In this document: piece after piece, positions 1-7,853 of the stretch
How the letters are laid out: each line of letters opens with the position of its first letter
Position numbering within the stretch: the first letter of the stretch is position 1
Assembly: GCA_046735215.1 (NCBI GenBank)
Contig: JBKPSV010000338.1
Location: forward strand, 1-20,231
Direction of reading: 5' to 3'
Origin: JAMXLO01 sp046735215
GTDB taxonomy: Bacteria > Pseudomonadota > Alphaproteobacteria > Acetobacterales > Acetobacteraceae
Length of the DNA stretch: 20,231 nucleotides
Program-made: the position numbers and the translations under genes
Notes under the pieces: model-generated
Seen by the model: only the letters and a program-made list of their open reading frames with translations
What the model was told of the DNA's origin: nothing
The model's database searches: none

Positions 1-377
1 CCTGGGCGGGGGATTCAGCGACCGCAGTCGAACAGGCGCAGCAGTCGTTGCGCCTCAGCCCGTCCGGTTCCCTGCTGTTCATGCCTTATGTCGGCCTGGC
101 ATACGCGCATTTTTTCGCCGGCCGCTTCGATGAAGCCGCGCTGTCGGCGAGCCGCTGCTCGCAGGCCAACCCGCAGTTCAGTATTCCCTGGGTGTTGCGT
201 AGCGCCTCGCTTGCCAATCTTGGCCGGAGCGAGGAAACCCAAGCCAGCGTGCAGCGGCTCCGGGAACTATGGCCCAGTTTCACGATCAAAGAATATCTCG
301 GCAGCAATTTCACCAGCCCCGAACGCCTTGCGATGTTCGGCGAGGCGCTGCGCCGAGCCGGCTTGCCGGAGAGATGA
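1..377 (+). CDS. C-terminal fragment of a TPR-repeat protein (possibly a CadC/adenylate-cyclase-like regulator), 5' end outside window
   Basis: The frame is open from base 3 to the TGA at 375-377, so only about 124 C-terminal residues are present. The fragment is helical with TPR-like spacing: 'GLAYAHFFAGRFDEAA' and 'VLRSASLANLGRSEET' are two repeat halves with the usual small/large residue pattern. It ends in a short 'FGEALRRAGLPER' tail. This tail style (LWPSFTIKEY... then ERLAMFGEALRRAGL) is familiar from the C-termini of large winged-helix or adenylate-cyclase proteins carrying a TolB-like domain and TPRs. A full example of that architecture lies at 11827-13572. The N-terminal domains cannot be seen, so the regulator assignment is inference; the TPR nature is directly visible. 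It converges with livF, with 72 bases between the stops. Confidence 0.75.
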   Translation, partial: WAGDSATAVEQAQQSLRLSPSGSLLFMPYVGLAYAHFFAGRFDEAALSASRCSQANPQFSIPWVLRSASLANLGRSEETQASVQRLRELWPSFTIKEYLGSNFTSPERLAMFGEALRRAGLPER

Positions 378-449
378 GTGCAGCGCGCTTCCGCAAGCTG
401 ATGGGCTCTGAGTTGCAACAAGGTGCCGGGACCATTCGTGGCGCAGTGA

Positions 450-1169
450 TCAGCGCCGCTGACCGAGATAGCTCGCGATGACACGCGGATCTCCCGCGAG
501 GTCGCTGCTGGGTCCTTCCATGACGACGGCGCCCATCTCCAGCACATAGCCATAGTCCGATACCTGGAGCGCTGCCCGCACGTTCTGCTCCACCAGCAGG
601 ATCGACAGACCTTGGGCGCGCAGTTCAGTCAGGATGCGAAAGATGGCCCGCACAATCAGCGGGGCGAGGCCGAGGCTTGGTTCATCGAGCAACAGCAGGC
701 GGGGGCGCGCCATCAGCGCGCGGCCCAGCGCCAGCATCTGGCGTTCGCCTCCGGACAACGTCCCTGCGAGTTGGCGCCGGCGCTCCTGCAGGCGCGGGAA
801 GATCGTGAACACCTCGCGCATAGTGGTCGACGCATCGCGGCCACCAGCGCGACGGCGCCCGTAGGCGCCAAGCAGCAGGTTGTCCTCGACGCTCATGTCG
901 GCGAACAGCGCACGGCGTTCCGGGACGAGAACGGCACCGGACGCGACCAGCGCTTCGGTTGAGCCTGCTGGCTTGTCACGATACAGCACATGACCGCCGG
1001 CACGCGGCAGCAGGCCCATGATCGCGCCAAGCAGCGTTGTCTTGCCCGCGCCATTCGGGCCGACGATGGCGATCATCCGACTTTCGGGGACGACAAGGCT
1101 GACGCCGTGAAGTACCTCCACCTTGTCATAGCCGGCGTGCAGGCCGTCGACCCGCAGCAGCGCGGTCAT
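450..1169 (-). CDS. livF: Branched-chain amino acid-type ABC transporter ATPase, LivF
   Basis: This 239-residue cytoplasmic ATPase energises uptake through the LivH/LivM-type permease. Walker A GPNGAGKTT is at residues 37-45, the ABC signature LSGGERQ at 138-144 and Walker B LLLLDEP at 158-164. It is followed by SLGLAP and the family-typical 'VEQN' at 193-196, where LivF proteins carry Gln instead of the H-loop His. Length and the C-terminal 'SYLGQ' tail fit LivF. The start ATG overlaps the livMG stop in an ATGA arrangement (1166-1169), which implies translational coupling. It is the last gene of the livJ-livH-livMG-livF operon. The transported solute cannot be read from this subunit; leucine-type amino acids, amides, urea or aromatic acids are all used by HAAT relatives. 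Confidence 0.93.
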   Translation of the reverse strand: MTALLRVDGLHAGYDKVEVLHGVSLVVPESRMIAIVGPNGAGKTTLLGAIMGLLPRAGGHVLYRDKPAGSTEALVASGAVLVPERRALFADMSVEDNLLLGAYGRRRAGGRDASTTMREVFTIFPRLQERRRQLAGTLSGGERQMLALGRALMARPRLLLLDEPSLGLAPLIVRAIFRILTELRAQGLSILLVEQNVRAALQVSDYGYVLEMGAVVMEGPSSDLAGDPRVIASYLGQRR

Positions 1170-2986
1170 GCGACCGCGCCGAGATAGGCTTCCATCACCG
1201 CTGGATCTGTCTGCACGCGATCCGGCGGGCCCTCTGCGATCTTCTGGCCGAAATCCATGACAACGACGCGATCGGCAAGCCCCATGACGAAGTCCATGTC
1301 GTGCTCGACCAGAAGCACACCGATGCCCTCGGCGCGCAATTGGCGCAGCAGCGCGGCGAGCCGCTGCTTCTCCGCAAACCGCAAACCGGCGGCAGGTTCG
1401 TCGAGCAGCAGCAGACGCGGGCGCAGGCAGAGCGCGCGGGCAATCTCCACCACGCGTTGCTGGCCCAGCGGCAGATCGCCGACACGCCGATCCAGCAGCG
1501 GGCCAAGACCAAGTCGCCGCGCCTGAGTACGCGCGTGATCGAGCAGCGCAGTTTCCTCAGCGCGATCGAGGTGCAGCATGGCGCGCACCATGCCGGCGCG
1601 GCCGGACAGATGCGCGCCAAGAGCGACATTCTCCAACACGCTGCGACGAATCAGAAGGCGCACGTGCTGAAAGCTGCGGGCGACCCCAAGGGCCGCGATA
1701 TGGTGCGGAGTGAGATGCGCCGCCTGTACACCGAACAGGCACACACTGCCGGCATTCGGCGCCAGCACGCCGCTGATCAGGTTGAACAGCGTCGTTTTGC
1801 CCGCCCCGTTCGGACCAATCAGCGCGACGATCTCGCTGGCGCATACCGAGAACGACACGTCGCGCACGGCGGCGAGGCCGCCAAAGTTGCGCGAAACGGA
1901 ATCGACGGCAAGCAACACCTCGCCTGCGATCGCAGGTGCGACCGAAGTCGGTACCACGTCGTCTTCGGCGTCGACGGGAGCGGCGGCTGGTCGTTGCGGC
2001 CAGAGGCGGGCCAGCAGCGGCAAAAGGCCGTCCGGAGCGCGTTGCAGCAACACTATGACGACGAGTGCGAAAACCAGTGCCTCGAAGTCGCCAGCGCGAC
2101 CGGTCAGGCGCGGAATCCAGTCGTTGAACTGATCGCGCAGCACGACGACAATGGCGGCGCCAAGCGGAGCGCCCCACAGCGATTCGGCACCACCGATGAT
2201 CACCATGAACAGGTAGTCGATGCTGGTGCCAAGACCGAACGGCGTCGGGCTGATGAACCCCTGGAAATGGGCGAACAGAAAGCCTGCGAGCGCGGCGTAG
2301 AGTGCGGCAAGGATGAACACCTGGCGACTGAGCCGCACCGTGTCGATGCCCATGCTGGCACCCATCAGCCGCGCGCCGTTCAGCGTGCGGATCGCGCGGC
2401 CGATACGGCTGTCCAGCAGGTTGGCGGACAGCGTCATGACGACTGCGACGAGCGCAAGGATGACACCTAGGGTGACGCGCTGGCCGGTTCCGGGGACCAG
2501 CGAAGGAATATCGCCGATACCATTGAAGCCGTGCAGCAGCGGCAACGTGCCGAACAGCGAGAAGAACGAGATGCCCCATGCCACCGACACCAGCGCGAGG
2601 AAATGGCCGGAGAGGCGTGCGGTGATCAGGCCCAGCACCCAGGCGATGGCGCCCGTTAGCAACAGACCGGAGATGAGGCCAACGATGGGCGGTTGGGCTG
2701 CGAGCTTGGTGAGCAACGTGGTGGCATAGGCGGCGAGGCCGACGAAGCTCGCCTGTCCGAAGGACGTCTGGCCGCTGATGCCGGTGAGCAGTACCAGCCC
2801 CAGCGCAACCAAAGTCGCCAGCCCGATATAGCCGGCCAAAGTCACGTAGAATGGCGGCAGCAGAAACGGTGCCAGGACCGTCATCGCCGCGCATAGCGGG
2901 ACCCAGAACAACCACTTGCGTGTCGTGGTCCTGGGTCCCCGCTTTCGCGGGGATGACGCGGTGTGGGAGTTAGGCGCGCTCTTCAC
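1166..2986 (-). CDS. livM: Fused ABC transporter permease-ATPase, LivM-LivG
   Basis: The 606-residue protein joins a LivM-type permease (residues about 28-325, several hydrophobic helices and the family segment around SGQTSFGQASF at 71-81) to a LivG-type ATPase (about 355-606). The ATPase half has Walker A GPNGAGKTT at 391-399, a signature LPLGQQR at 505-511, Walker B LLLLDEP at 525-531 and H-loop EHDMDF at 561-566. A polar linker (about 330-352) connects the halves. Such fusions are known in rhizobia and relatives. The start ATG lies inside the end of livH (17-base overlap), which supports coupling. Residues 11-18 (SSPRKRGP) are encoded by a dispersed palindromic repeat and are probably a non-functional extension. 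An in-frame Met at residue 35 would start close to the first helix, but it lies far from the livH stop. Confidence 0.93.
   Translation of the reverse strand: MKSAPNSHTASSPRKRGPRTTTRKWLFWVPLCAAMTVLAPFLLPPFYVTLAGYIGLATLVALGLVLLTGISGQTSFGQASFVGLAAYATTLLTKLAAQPPIVGLISGLLLTGAIAWVLGLITARLSGHFLALVSVAWGISFFSLFGTLPLLHGFNGIGDIPSLVPGTGQRVTLGVILALVAVVMTLSANLLDSRIGRAIRTLNGARLMGASMGIDTVRLSRQVFILAALYAALAGFLFAHFQGFISPTPFGLGTSIDYLFMVIIGGAESLWGAPLGAAIVVVLRDQFNDWIPRLTGRAGDFEALVFALVVIVLLQRAPDGLLPLLARLWPQRPAAAPVDAEDDVVPTSVAPAIAGEVLLAVDSVSRNFGGLAAVRDVSFSVCASEIVALIGPNGAGKTTLFNLISGVLAPNAGSVCLFGVQAAHLTPHHIAALGVARSFQHVRLLIRRSVLENVALGAHLSGRAGMVRAMLHLDRAEETALLDHARTQARRLGLGPLLDRRVGDLPLGQQRVVEIARALCLRPRLLLLDEPAAGLRFAEKQRLAALLRQLRAEGIGVLLVEHDMDFVMGLADRVVVMDFGQKIAEGPPDRVQTDPAVMEAYLGAVA
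2931..2958. repeat. Palindromic dispersed repeat inside the livMG 5' coding end
   Basis: A stem-loop with arms at 2936-2942 and 2947-2953 around a TTTC loop is followed by GATGACG. Twenty-six of the 27 bases at 2931-2957 match the right half of the repeat at 9381-9407. It is read through in livMG as SSPRKRGP. This type of short palindromic repeat is widely dispersed in alphaproteobacterial genomes (established knowledge). Confidence 0.85.
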
Positions 2987-3953
2987 CGGAGCCGGCGCGC
3001 AGCGACAGCCAGGCGAGCACCGGGATCAGCAGCGTGAAGACAATGACGTCGCGATAGGCGCTGGCCCAGAAGCTGCCAAGGGATTCAAGCACGCCGACCA
3101 GCACTGCGCCGGCGGCGGCGAGTGGGAACGATGCCAGACCGCCCATGATCGCCGCGACGAAGCCTTTCAGCCCGATGTCGAAGCCGGCGTCATAAGAGAG
3201 CGGCGTCACCGCCCCGATCAGCACGCCGGCGAGGGCCGCGATGAATGACGCCAGAGCAAAGGCAAGCGCGCCGGTGACGGCCGCGTCGATACCCACGAGT
3301 CGAGCGCCCAGGCGATCGGACGCGGTGGCACGCAGCGCCTTGCCGTAAATCGTGGCGCCGAAGAACCAGCGCAGTCCGGCAACCAGGATGATGCAACTCA
3401 CCAGCACGCAAAGTGACTGACCGGACACGTTGAGCTGCCCCAGGTCGAAATTCGCTTCGGTGAGTGCCGGAGCCCGGGCTACCTCGGGACCAAAGAACAC
3501 CAGGCCGGCACCGGCGAGCACGAAGTGCAGCGCCATGGCGATGATCAGCAGCGCCAGCACCGAAGCGTCGGCCACCGGTCGGAAGGCGAAGCGCCAGATC
3601 AGCGGGCCCATCGGCGTGACGATCGCGAGCGCGAGCAGGATGGAGATCGCCGGCTGCTCGAAGCGAACCAGCAGCAGCGTCGCCAGTGTCACTACAAGTG
3701 GATAGACGCCCCAGGTCAGCGCGATGCGCAGGGGTGCATGGCGCATCGAAGTCAGCAGTGCGAGCACGCAGGCCCCGTCGAGCAGCCACAGCGTGTTGGG
3801 GATCTGGCCGGACTGCAACGCTGCGGCGGTAAGGGTGCCGAACGCCAGCAGATCTCCCTGCGGGACGAAGATGACGCGGGTGACCGAGAAGACGATCAGC
3901 AGCCCGATGGCGAGCAGCAGGTAGATCGCGCCGGTGGTAATACCGTCCTGCAA
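2970..3953 (-). CDS. livH: Branched-chain amino acid-type ABC transporter permease, LivH
   Basis: This inner-membrane permease subunit pairs with the LivM half of the fused neighbour. The N-terminus DGITTGAIYLLLAIGLLIVFSV followed by RVIFVPQGDLLAFG is the typical LivH opening, and many hydrophobic helices follow. The conserved loop near 'FDIGLKGFVAAIMGGLASFP' resembles the EAA-like cytoplasmic loop of LivH. The length (about 327 residues) is normal. The start is unclear: the given codon is TTG at 3953-3951 with no visible Shine-Dalgarno. The frame runs further up as FIFLAL with no ATG or GTG before livJ, whose stop is 24 bases away, so translation probably depends on coupling to livJ. Its 3' end overlaps the livMG start. 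Confidence 0.9.
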   Translation of the reverse strand: MQDGITTGAIYLLLAIGLLIVFSVTRVIFVPQGDLLAFGTLTAAALQSGQIPNTLWLLDGACVLALLTSMRHAPLRIALTWGVYPLVVTLATLLLVRFEQPAISILLALAIVTPMGPLIWRFAFRPVADASVLALLIIAMALHFVLAGAGLVFFGPEVARAPALTEANFDLGQLNVSGQSLCVLVSCIILVAGLRWFFGATIYGKALRATASDRLGARLVGIDAAVTGALAFALASFIAALAGVLIGAVTPLSYDAGFDIGLKGFVAAIMGGLASFPLAAAGAVLVGVLESLGSFWASAYRDVIVFTLLIPVLAWLSLRAGSGEERA

Positions 3954-3976
3954 CAGGGCGAGGAATATGAAGGAGT

Positions 3977-5116
3977 CTACTGGATGGCCCTCCAGGCGCC
4001 GTCCTTCACCTCGACCAAGACCGCGGCTCGTGCGTCCTGGCCGTTATGATTGGTGGGGGACATCGTGTAGACGCCGCTGACCCCCACCAGCTCGTGGGTC
4101 TTTTCCAGCGCATCGCGCAGCGCGACGCGGAACTGCTCGGTGCCCGGCTTGGCGGATTTCAGTGCCTCTGGAATGGCATTGTTCAGCAGCAGGAACGCGT
4201 CGTAGCTGTAGCCGGCGAATGGACCGACGCCCTGGCCTGGGAACTTTGCCACGTAGTCCTTGGCGAATTTCGCGGCAACGCGCTTCACCGGGTTGGAGTC
4301 AGGCAGTTGCTCTGCGACGACGACCGGCGAGGTGGCAGCGATCACTCCTTCGACCGCGGCGCCGCCGACCTTGATGAAGGCCGGCGATACGATGCCGTGG
4401 TTGCCGTAGATACCCCCCTTGTAGCCGCGATGGCGCAACGCGACGACAGGCAGCGTCGCCGGCGAGGCAGAGTTGCCCATCATGATCGCCTGGGGATGCC
4501 GGCTCATGAGCTTGAGGACCTGTGCCTCGCAGGTCGTATCGGTCCGGGCATAGCGTTCGTCGGCGAGAATCTTGATGCCGTCGTCAGCTGCGACCTGCTT
4601 CGTGGCGCCGAGGACCTGGTCGCCCCAGCCATCGGAGAAACCGATGAAGCCGATGTCCTTGACGCCGTGCTGCTGCATGTACTTGAACACGGCACTGACC
4701 ATCAGCGACAGCGGCTGCGCGTCGTTGAATGTATACGGCTGCTTCTGCGGATCGTATTCGTAGGGTGCCATCGCCAGCATCGGCACCTTCGCCTGATTGG
4801 CAAGCGGGGCGACGGCGGCATCTGTCGCGGTCAGCGACGGACCGATGATCGCATCGACATGATCCTCCGAGATCATCTTCTGCGCGATGGTGTAACCCGT
4901 GCTGGCATCGGTCGCGTCGTCGCGGATGATGTATTCCACCTTCTGGCCGGCGATTTCGGTGGGGAACAACTCGAACGCGCCTTTATAGCCGACGCCCATG
5001 GCCGCGGCCGGGCCGCTGATCGAGAGGATGGCGCCGAGCTTGATCTGTGCCTGCGCCGTGCCCGATACGGCGAGCGCGCCCAATGCCGCAACCGTTGCGA
5101 GCAGCCGCGTTTTCAT
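3977..5116 (-). CDS. livJ: ABC transporter periplasmic substrate-binding protein, LivJ type
   Basis: The 379-residue precursor has a clear Sec signal peptide (MKTRLLAT, a hydrophobic core, then AQA) with cleavage predicted after residue 23. The mature start 'QIKLGAILSISGPAAAMG' is the classic type I periplasmic-binding fold (Peripla_BP_6). Other family hallmarks are 'DDATDASTGYTIAQKMI', 'IIGPSLTATDAAVAPLA' and 'FAGYSYDAFLLL'. The chosen ATG at 5116 is preceded by AGGGAG about 8 bases upstream, whereas the frame extended to 5242 would lack a signal peptide start. It is the first gene of the operon and should deliver the solute to LivH/LivMG/LivF. The ligand is not identifiable; the binding-site residues do not point clearly to leucine. 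Confidence 0.93.
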   Translation of the reverse strand: MKTRLLATVAALGALAVSGTAQAQIKLGAILSISGPAAAMGVGYKGAFELFPTEIAGQKVEYIIRDDATDASTGYTIAQKMISEDHVDAIIGPSLTATDAAVAPLANQAKVPMLAMAPYEYDPQKQPYTFNDAQPLSLMVSAVFKYMQQHGVKDIGFIGFSDGWGDQVLGATKQVAADDGIKILADERYARTDTTCEAQVLKLMSRHPQAIMMGNSASPATLPVVALRHRGYKGGIYGNHGIVSPAFIKVGGAAVEGVIAATSPVVVAEQLPDSNPVKRVAAKFAKDYVAKFPGQGVGPFAGYSYDAFLLLNNAIPEALKSAKPGTEQFRVALRDALEKTHELVGVSGVYTMSPTNHNGQDARAAVLVEVKDGAWRAIQ

Positions 5117-5143
5117 TCGGATCTCCCTGACCCTGGCCTCGCG

Positions 5144-5175
5144 ATTATGTCGCGCGGCGCGTTTCGGTAAGTCAA
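5144..5175 (-). promoter_or_regulatory. Candidate promoter for the livJ operon
   Basis: Reading the minus strand, TTGACT (5175-5170) is followed by CATAAT (5149-5144), then the livJ leader and Shine-Dalgarno. The spacing is 20 bases, longer than the sigma-70 optimum, so the -10 may be a neighbouring offset such as GACATA. The 70-base gap between the TPR gene and livJ would allow a separate promoter. Confidence 0.3.
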
Positions 5176-5186
5176 GTTGAGTGCGA

Positions 5187-6491
5187 TCAGTGAGAGGCCA
5201 AACCAGCCACAGGAGCAACCGGGGCACGCGGACGCCGCGCACTCAGCATCCGATGCGCATCGTCGGGGCGATCGGCGCCGAGATAGGCCTTCAGCAAAGT
5301 GAACCGCACCAGGTCCAGTTGTGCGTGGCTGCCGCCGATCCGTTCCAGCGCGTCGGCGATCGGTTCGAGCGCGTCGATCGCCGTGGCGAAGTCGTGCTGC
5401 TCGAACGCGGCAAAGCCGCGTGACGCAGCCGGCACCAATGCGCCAGACGGATAGCGATCGGCGCGCACGAGCGTATCGATCTGCTGCGCGCGCTCCTCCA
5501 GCGCTGTGCCGTCGCCGGCGACTGCGTAAGCAACGGCAATGTGCAGGTCGGAGAAGGCCGCCCCCGCGCGCGGGAACGCGCTTCCCACGAAATCCCGGAT
5601 CGCGCGCCAGGCTTCGGGGTCGCGCGGATGGCCGGCGAGTTCCCAGCGCCAGAGGAACGACACCGCGTCATTCAGCCTGCCGCGCGGCGGCCCGCTGTGC
5701 ACGTCGGGTGCGAAGGCCTCACTGAACAGGCGAGACGACGACGACACGTCGCCGACCTCAAGATGGGCCAGAGCGAGATGCCAGTTCAGATGGCTGTAGA
5801 GCGCGCCTTCGCGCGGATAGCTGGTCAGCCACGACGCTAAGAAAGCTCGGGCCGCGCCGGCATCGCCTTCCTCATACGCGAGATGGACGGTGGCATGCGC
5901 AGCCCAGGGATTGGTCGGGTTCTGCGCCAGCGACCGCTCGATCTTCGGCCGAGCCGCGGCGTACTCGCCGTTCTCCGACAGCGCCATGCCGTGATGAGCG
6001 GTGAACCACCAGTCGTCGTCGCCGTAGTGCGGGGCGAGCCGGTCCAGCAGAGCGAGCAGCGTGCGCTTCTGGCCTGCACGACCGGAACTGCCGATCAAGC
6101 CGTTGGTGAACGCGGCGGTGCCGAGTACCATCACATCGCGCGGCCAGGCGTCCAGATGCGCCGGCAGAGCGGTCAACGCGGCTTCGGTGTCGCCGGTGAC
6201 GAGCAGGCTGAAATACGCAAAGTGGCTTGCTTCGCGCGCTGGAAGGCCAGCAGCCAGAGATTTGACCCTCGCCAAGGATTCGCGTGCGCCCGCGGCGTCG
6301 CCGCGTTCCAGCAGCGCGTGCGCACGGGCGGCATGGGGAAGTGCGAAACCGGGATCGGCTTCGATTGCACGATCGAATGCCTCGATCGCACCAGGGTACA
6401 TCGTAAGCTTGGCATTGCAGCCCTGAACGTAGGCGTCCCGCGCTGCAGGAGAGGTGGTGCACAGCGAAAGCCCGTAGCCGTCCGTCAGCAT
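5187..6491 (-). CDS. TTC38-like tetratricopeptide repeat protein
   Basis: This 434-residue protein opens with 'DGYGLSLCTTSPAARDAYVQG', the characteristic start of tetratricopeptide repeat protein 38 relatives. TPR-type helical pairs follow throughout: 'AIEAFDRAIEADPGFALPHAARAHALLERGDAAGA' (avoid reading as catalytic), 'WWFTAHHGMALSENGEYAAA' and 'NDAVSFLWRWELAGH'. No signal peptide or membrane segment is evident, so it is probably cytoplasmic. The conserved HH, W and H residues of this family are present, but the biochemical role is not established. ATG 6491 has a weak GAGG 8 bases upstream. It lies 70 bases upstream of livJ on the same strand, so it may be co-transcribed with the transporter, although no functional link is known. 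Confidence 0.85.
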   Translation of the reverse strand: MLTDGYGLSLCTTSPAARDAYVQGCNAKLTMYPGAIEAFDRAIEADPGFALPHAARAHALLERGDAAGARESLARVKSLAAGLPAREASHFAYFSLLVTGDTEAALTALPAHLDAWPRDVMVLGTAAFTNGLIGSSGRAGQKRTLLALLDRLAPHYGDDDWWFTAHHGMALSENGEYAAARPKIERSLAQNPTNPWAAHATVHLAYEEGDAGAARAFLASWLTSYPREGALYSHLNWHLALAHLEVGDVSSSSRLFSEAFAPDVHSGPPRGRLNDAVSFLWRWELAGHPRDPEAWRAIRDFVGSAFPRAGAAFSDLHIAVAYAVAGDGTALEERAQQIDTLVRADRYPSGALVPAASRGFAAFEQHDFATAIDALEPIADALERIGGSHAQLDLVRFTLLKAYLGADRPDDAHRMLSARRPRAPVAPVAGLASH

Positions 6492-6562
6492 GAAGGAGAC
6501 CTCATCGCGGCGACTGGCGAGGATACGGTCTGCACTGCTGCGGAAGGAAGGGGGCCGGCGGT

Positions 6563-6595
6563 GCAGAGTCCGCCGTCAGCCCACGGCGGATCTGC
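6563..6595 (-). terminator. Strong hairpin directly after the MFS gene
   Basis: An 8-bp perfect stem (TCCGCCGT at 6569-6576 with ACGGCGGA at 6583-6590, loop CAGCCC) is extended by GCAGA/TCTGC across a single bulged G at 6568. It begins 2 bases past the MFS stop codon (6598-6600). No U-tract follows on the minus strand, so it may be a 3'-end stabiliser or a factor-assisted terminator. Confidence 0.6.
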
Positions 6596-6597
6596 GC

Positions 6598-7764
6598 CTA
6601 CTGTTCGGCACGCAGCACGAAGATGCGGCAGTCTGACACCAGCACGGCAGCGACCAGAAGTGCGATCGCGGCGACCCCGGATGGAACGGCAAAGCCGCCA
6701 AGACGGTCCGACAGCTCACCGGCAAGACCGGGACCGATGATCTGGCCCAGCCCGAACGCCGCCGTCATCAGTGCCAGTGCGCGACGCGGATTGCCGCTCG
6801 TCAGAGCGCGGGCCCGGATCAGCCCGAGCGCCGTGAGGCCCATGAATGTTCCGCCAACCAGGATGGCCGCAAGGGACACGCCGAATTCGGTTGGCCAAAC
6901 TACACTCGCCAGCACGCCGAGTGCTTCAATGACCGAGGCCAGAGCGAAGGCGGACGGAACGCCCAAACGCGCCGCAATGCCTGTCCAGACCGCTACAGAA
7001 GGCGCTGCGGCCAAGCCAAACACTATCCAGATCACCGGTTCCAGCGCACGGATGGCCGGCGTGCCGCGGACAATGGCCACGATGAAGGTCGCCGTGATCA
7101 CATAGCCAAAGCCGAACAATCCATAAGCCACGATCAGCCGCAACAGACGGGAATCGAGGGGCTGTGCCATCGGTCTCCGTGCGTGCTGAACCGGCGCTTG
7201 TCCTTCACGCATCAGCGGCACCACCGCGAATGCGGCCAGCAATGCGACAGCTCCGTTGGCGATCCACAGCGACTGCCAAGGCTGACCGGCTTGCTGCAAG
7301 CCAGCGACCAGCATGGCAGAAATGACGATCCCGGTGCCCACCCCGGCGAAGTGCAGCGCCGCCAAGCCGGGACGCCTTGTCTCGGCCAGGTTCTCCAACA
7401 CCAACGCTGACGCAAATACCAGCACGACCGCGCTGGCGCCTCCGCCGATAAGGCGAAGCAGCAGGAACGGCGCCACCGTCGAGGCGCATCCCATCGCAGC
7501 CGTGGTGACAGCGCTGAGCAGCAGGCAGCCAACCAGCCAGGCACGGCGAGAGCCAGGGAGCCTGGGCCAGGCAGCCAACACCGCTCCCATCAGGTAGCCC
7601 AGGAAGTTGGCCGATGCGATCATGCCGGCCGCCGACCGACCCAATCCCAGCGCCTCCGTCATCGGCGGGAGGATCGGCGTATAGACAAAGCGACCGATGC
7701 CGAGGGCAGCGGCCAGGGCGATCAAACCGCCAACCGCGCTGGGATAGGCTCGGGGATATTGCAT
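6598..7764 (-). CDS. YbfB/YjiJ-family MFS transporter
   Basis: This roughly 388-residue inner-membrane protein has about twelve hydrophobic segments. The N-terminal motif 'LAAALGIGRFVYTPILPPM', followed by a stretch around GLGRSAAGMIASANFLGYLMG, is diagnostic of the YbfB/YjiJ (MFS_4) family. Members are putative drug or metabolite exporters; the substrate is unknown. ATG at 7764 is preferred here; a GTG seven codons upstream (7785) is also possible, and neither has a good Shine-Dalgarno. The gene diverges from a LysR-type regulator, a common arrangement in which the regulator controls the exporter. The C-terminus ends at a TAG immediately followed by a strong hairpin. Confidence 0.9.
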   Translation of the reverse strand: MQYPRAYPSAVGGLIALAAALGIGRFVYTPILPPMTEALGLGRSAAGMIASANFLGYLMGAVLAAWPRLPGSRRAWLVGCLLLSAVTTAAMGCASTVAPFLLLRLIGGGASAVVLVFASALVLENLAETRRPGLAALHFAGVGTGIVISAMLVAGLQQAGQPWQSLWIANGAVALLAAFAVVPLMREGQAPVQHARRPMAQPLDSRLLRLIVAYGLFGFGYVITATFIVAIVRGTPAIRALEPVIWIVFGLAAAPSVAVWTGIAARLGVPSAFALASVIEALGVLASVVWPTEFGVSLAAILVGGTFMGLTALGLIRARALTSGNPRRALALMTAAFGLGQIIGPGLAGELSDRLGGFAVPSGVAAIALLVAAVLVSDCRIFVLRAEQ

Positions 7765-7810
7765 TTCGCGAATTTGCAGCGGCACGGGTATTTCGAAAAA
7801 CGATTTCTTT

Positions 7811-7840
7811 AGATATTAGATATCGCCCATTAAGATATCT
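7811..7840. promoter_or_regulatory. LysR-type operator in the MFS/LysR divergent promoter
   Basis: A perfect inverted repeat AGATATC-N9-GATATCT spans 7818-7840. Its centre is ATC-N9-GAT, the textbook T-N11-A LysR-type recognition site. A further AGATAT half-site at 7811-7816 gives three phased copies. The AT-rich block stands out from the surrounding GC-rich DNA and ends 13 bases before the LysR start codon at 7854. Confidence 0.75.
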
Positions 7841-7853
7841 CATGAGGCTGCCG

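Noticed and set aside
440..457. GGCGC/GCGCC inverted repeat over the livF stop codon
   Set aside because: Only a 5-bp stem with no U-tract; too weak to call a terminator in GC-rich DNA.
1301..2470. Long + strand open frame of 389 codons opposite livMG
   Set aside because: Its composition (Gln/Arg/Asp-rich, no family pattern) is the usual antisense shadow of a GC-rich gene; the minus strand encodes clear LivM/LivG motifs.
4046..5170. Long + strand open frame of 374 codons opposite livJ
   Set aside because: Shadow of livJ; Arg/Gly/His-rich with no recognisable domain.
1173..5294. Shared GCGCCGAGATAGGC string near 1177 and 5276
   Set aside because: Both encode a Tyr-Leu-Gly-Ala stretch in unrelated proteins; coincidence of codon use, not a repeat element.
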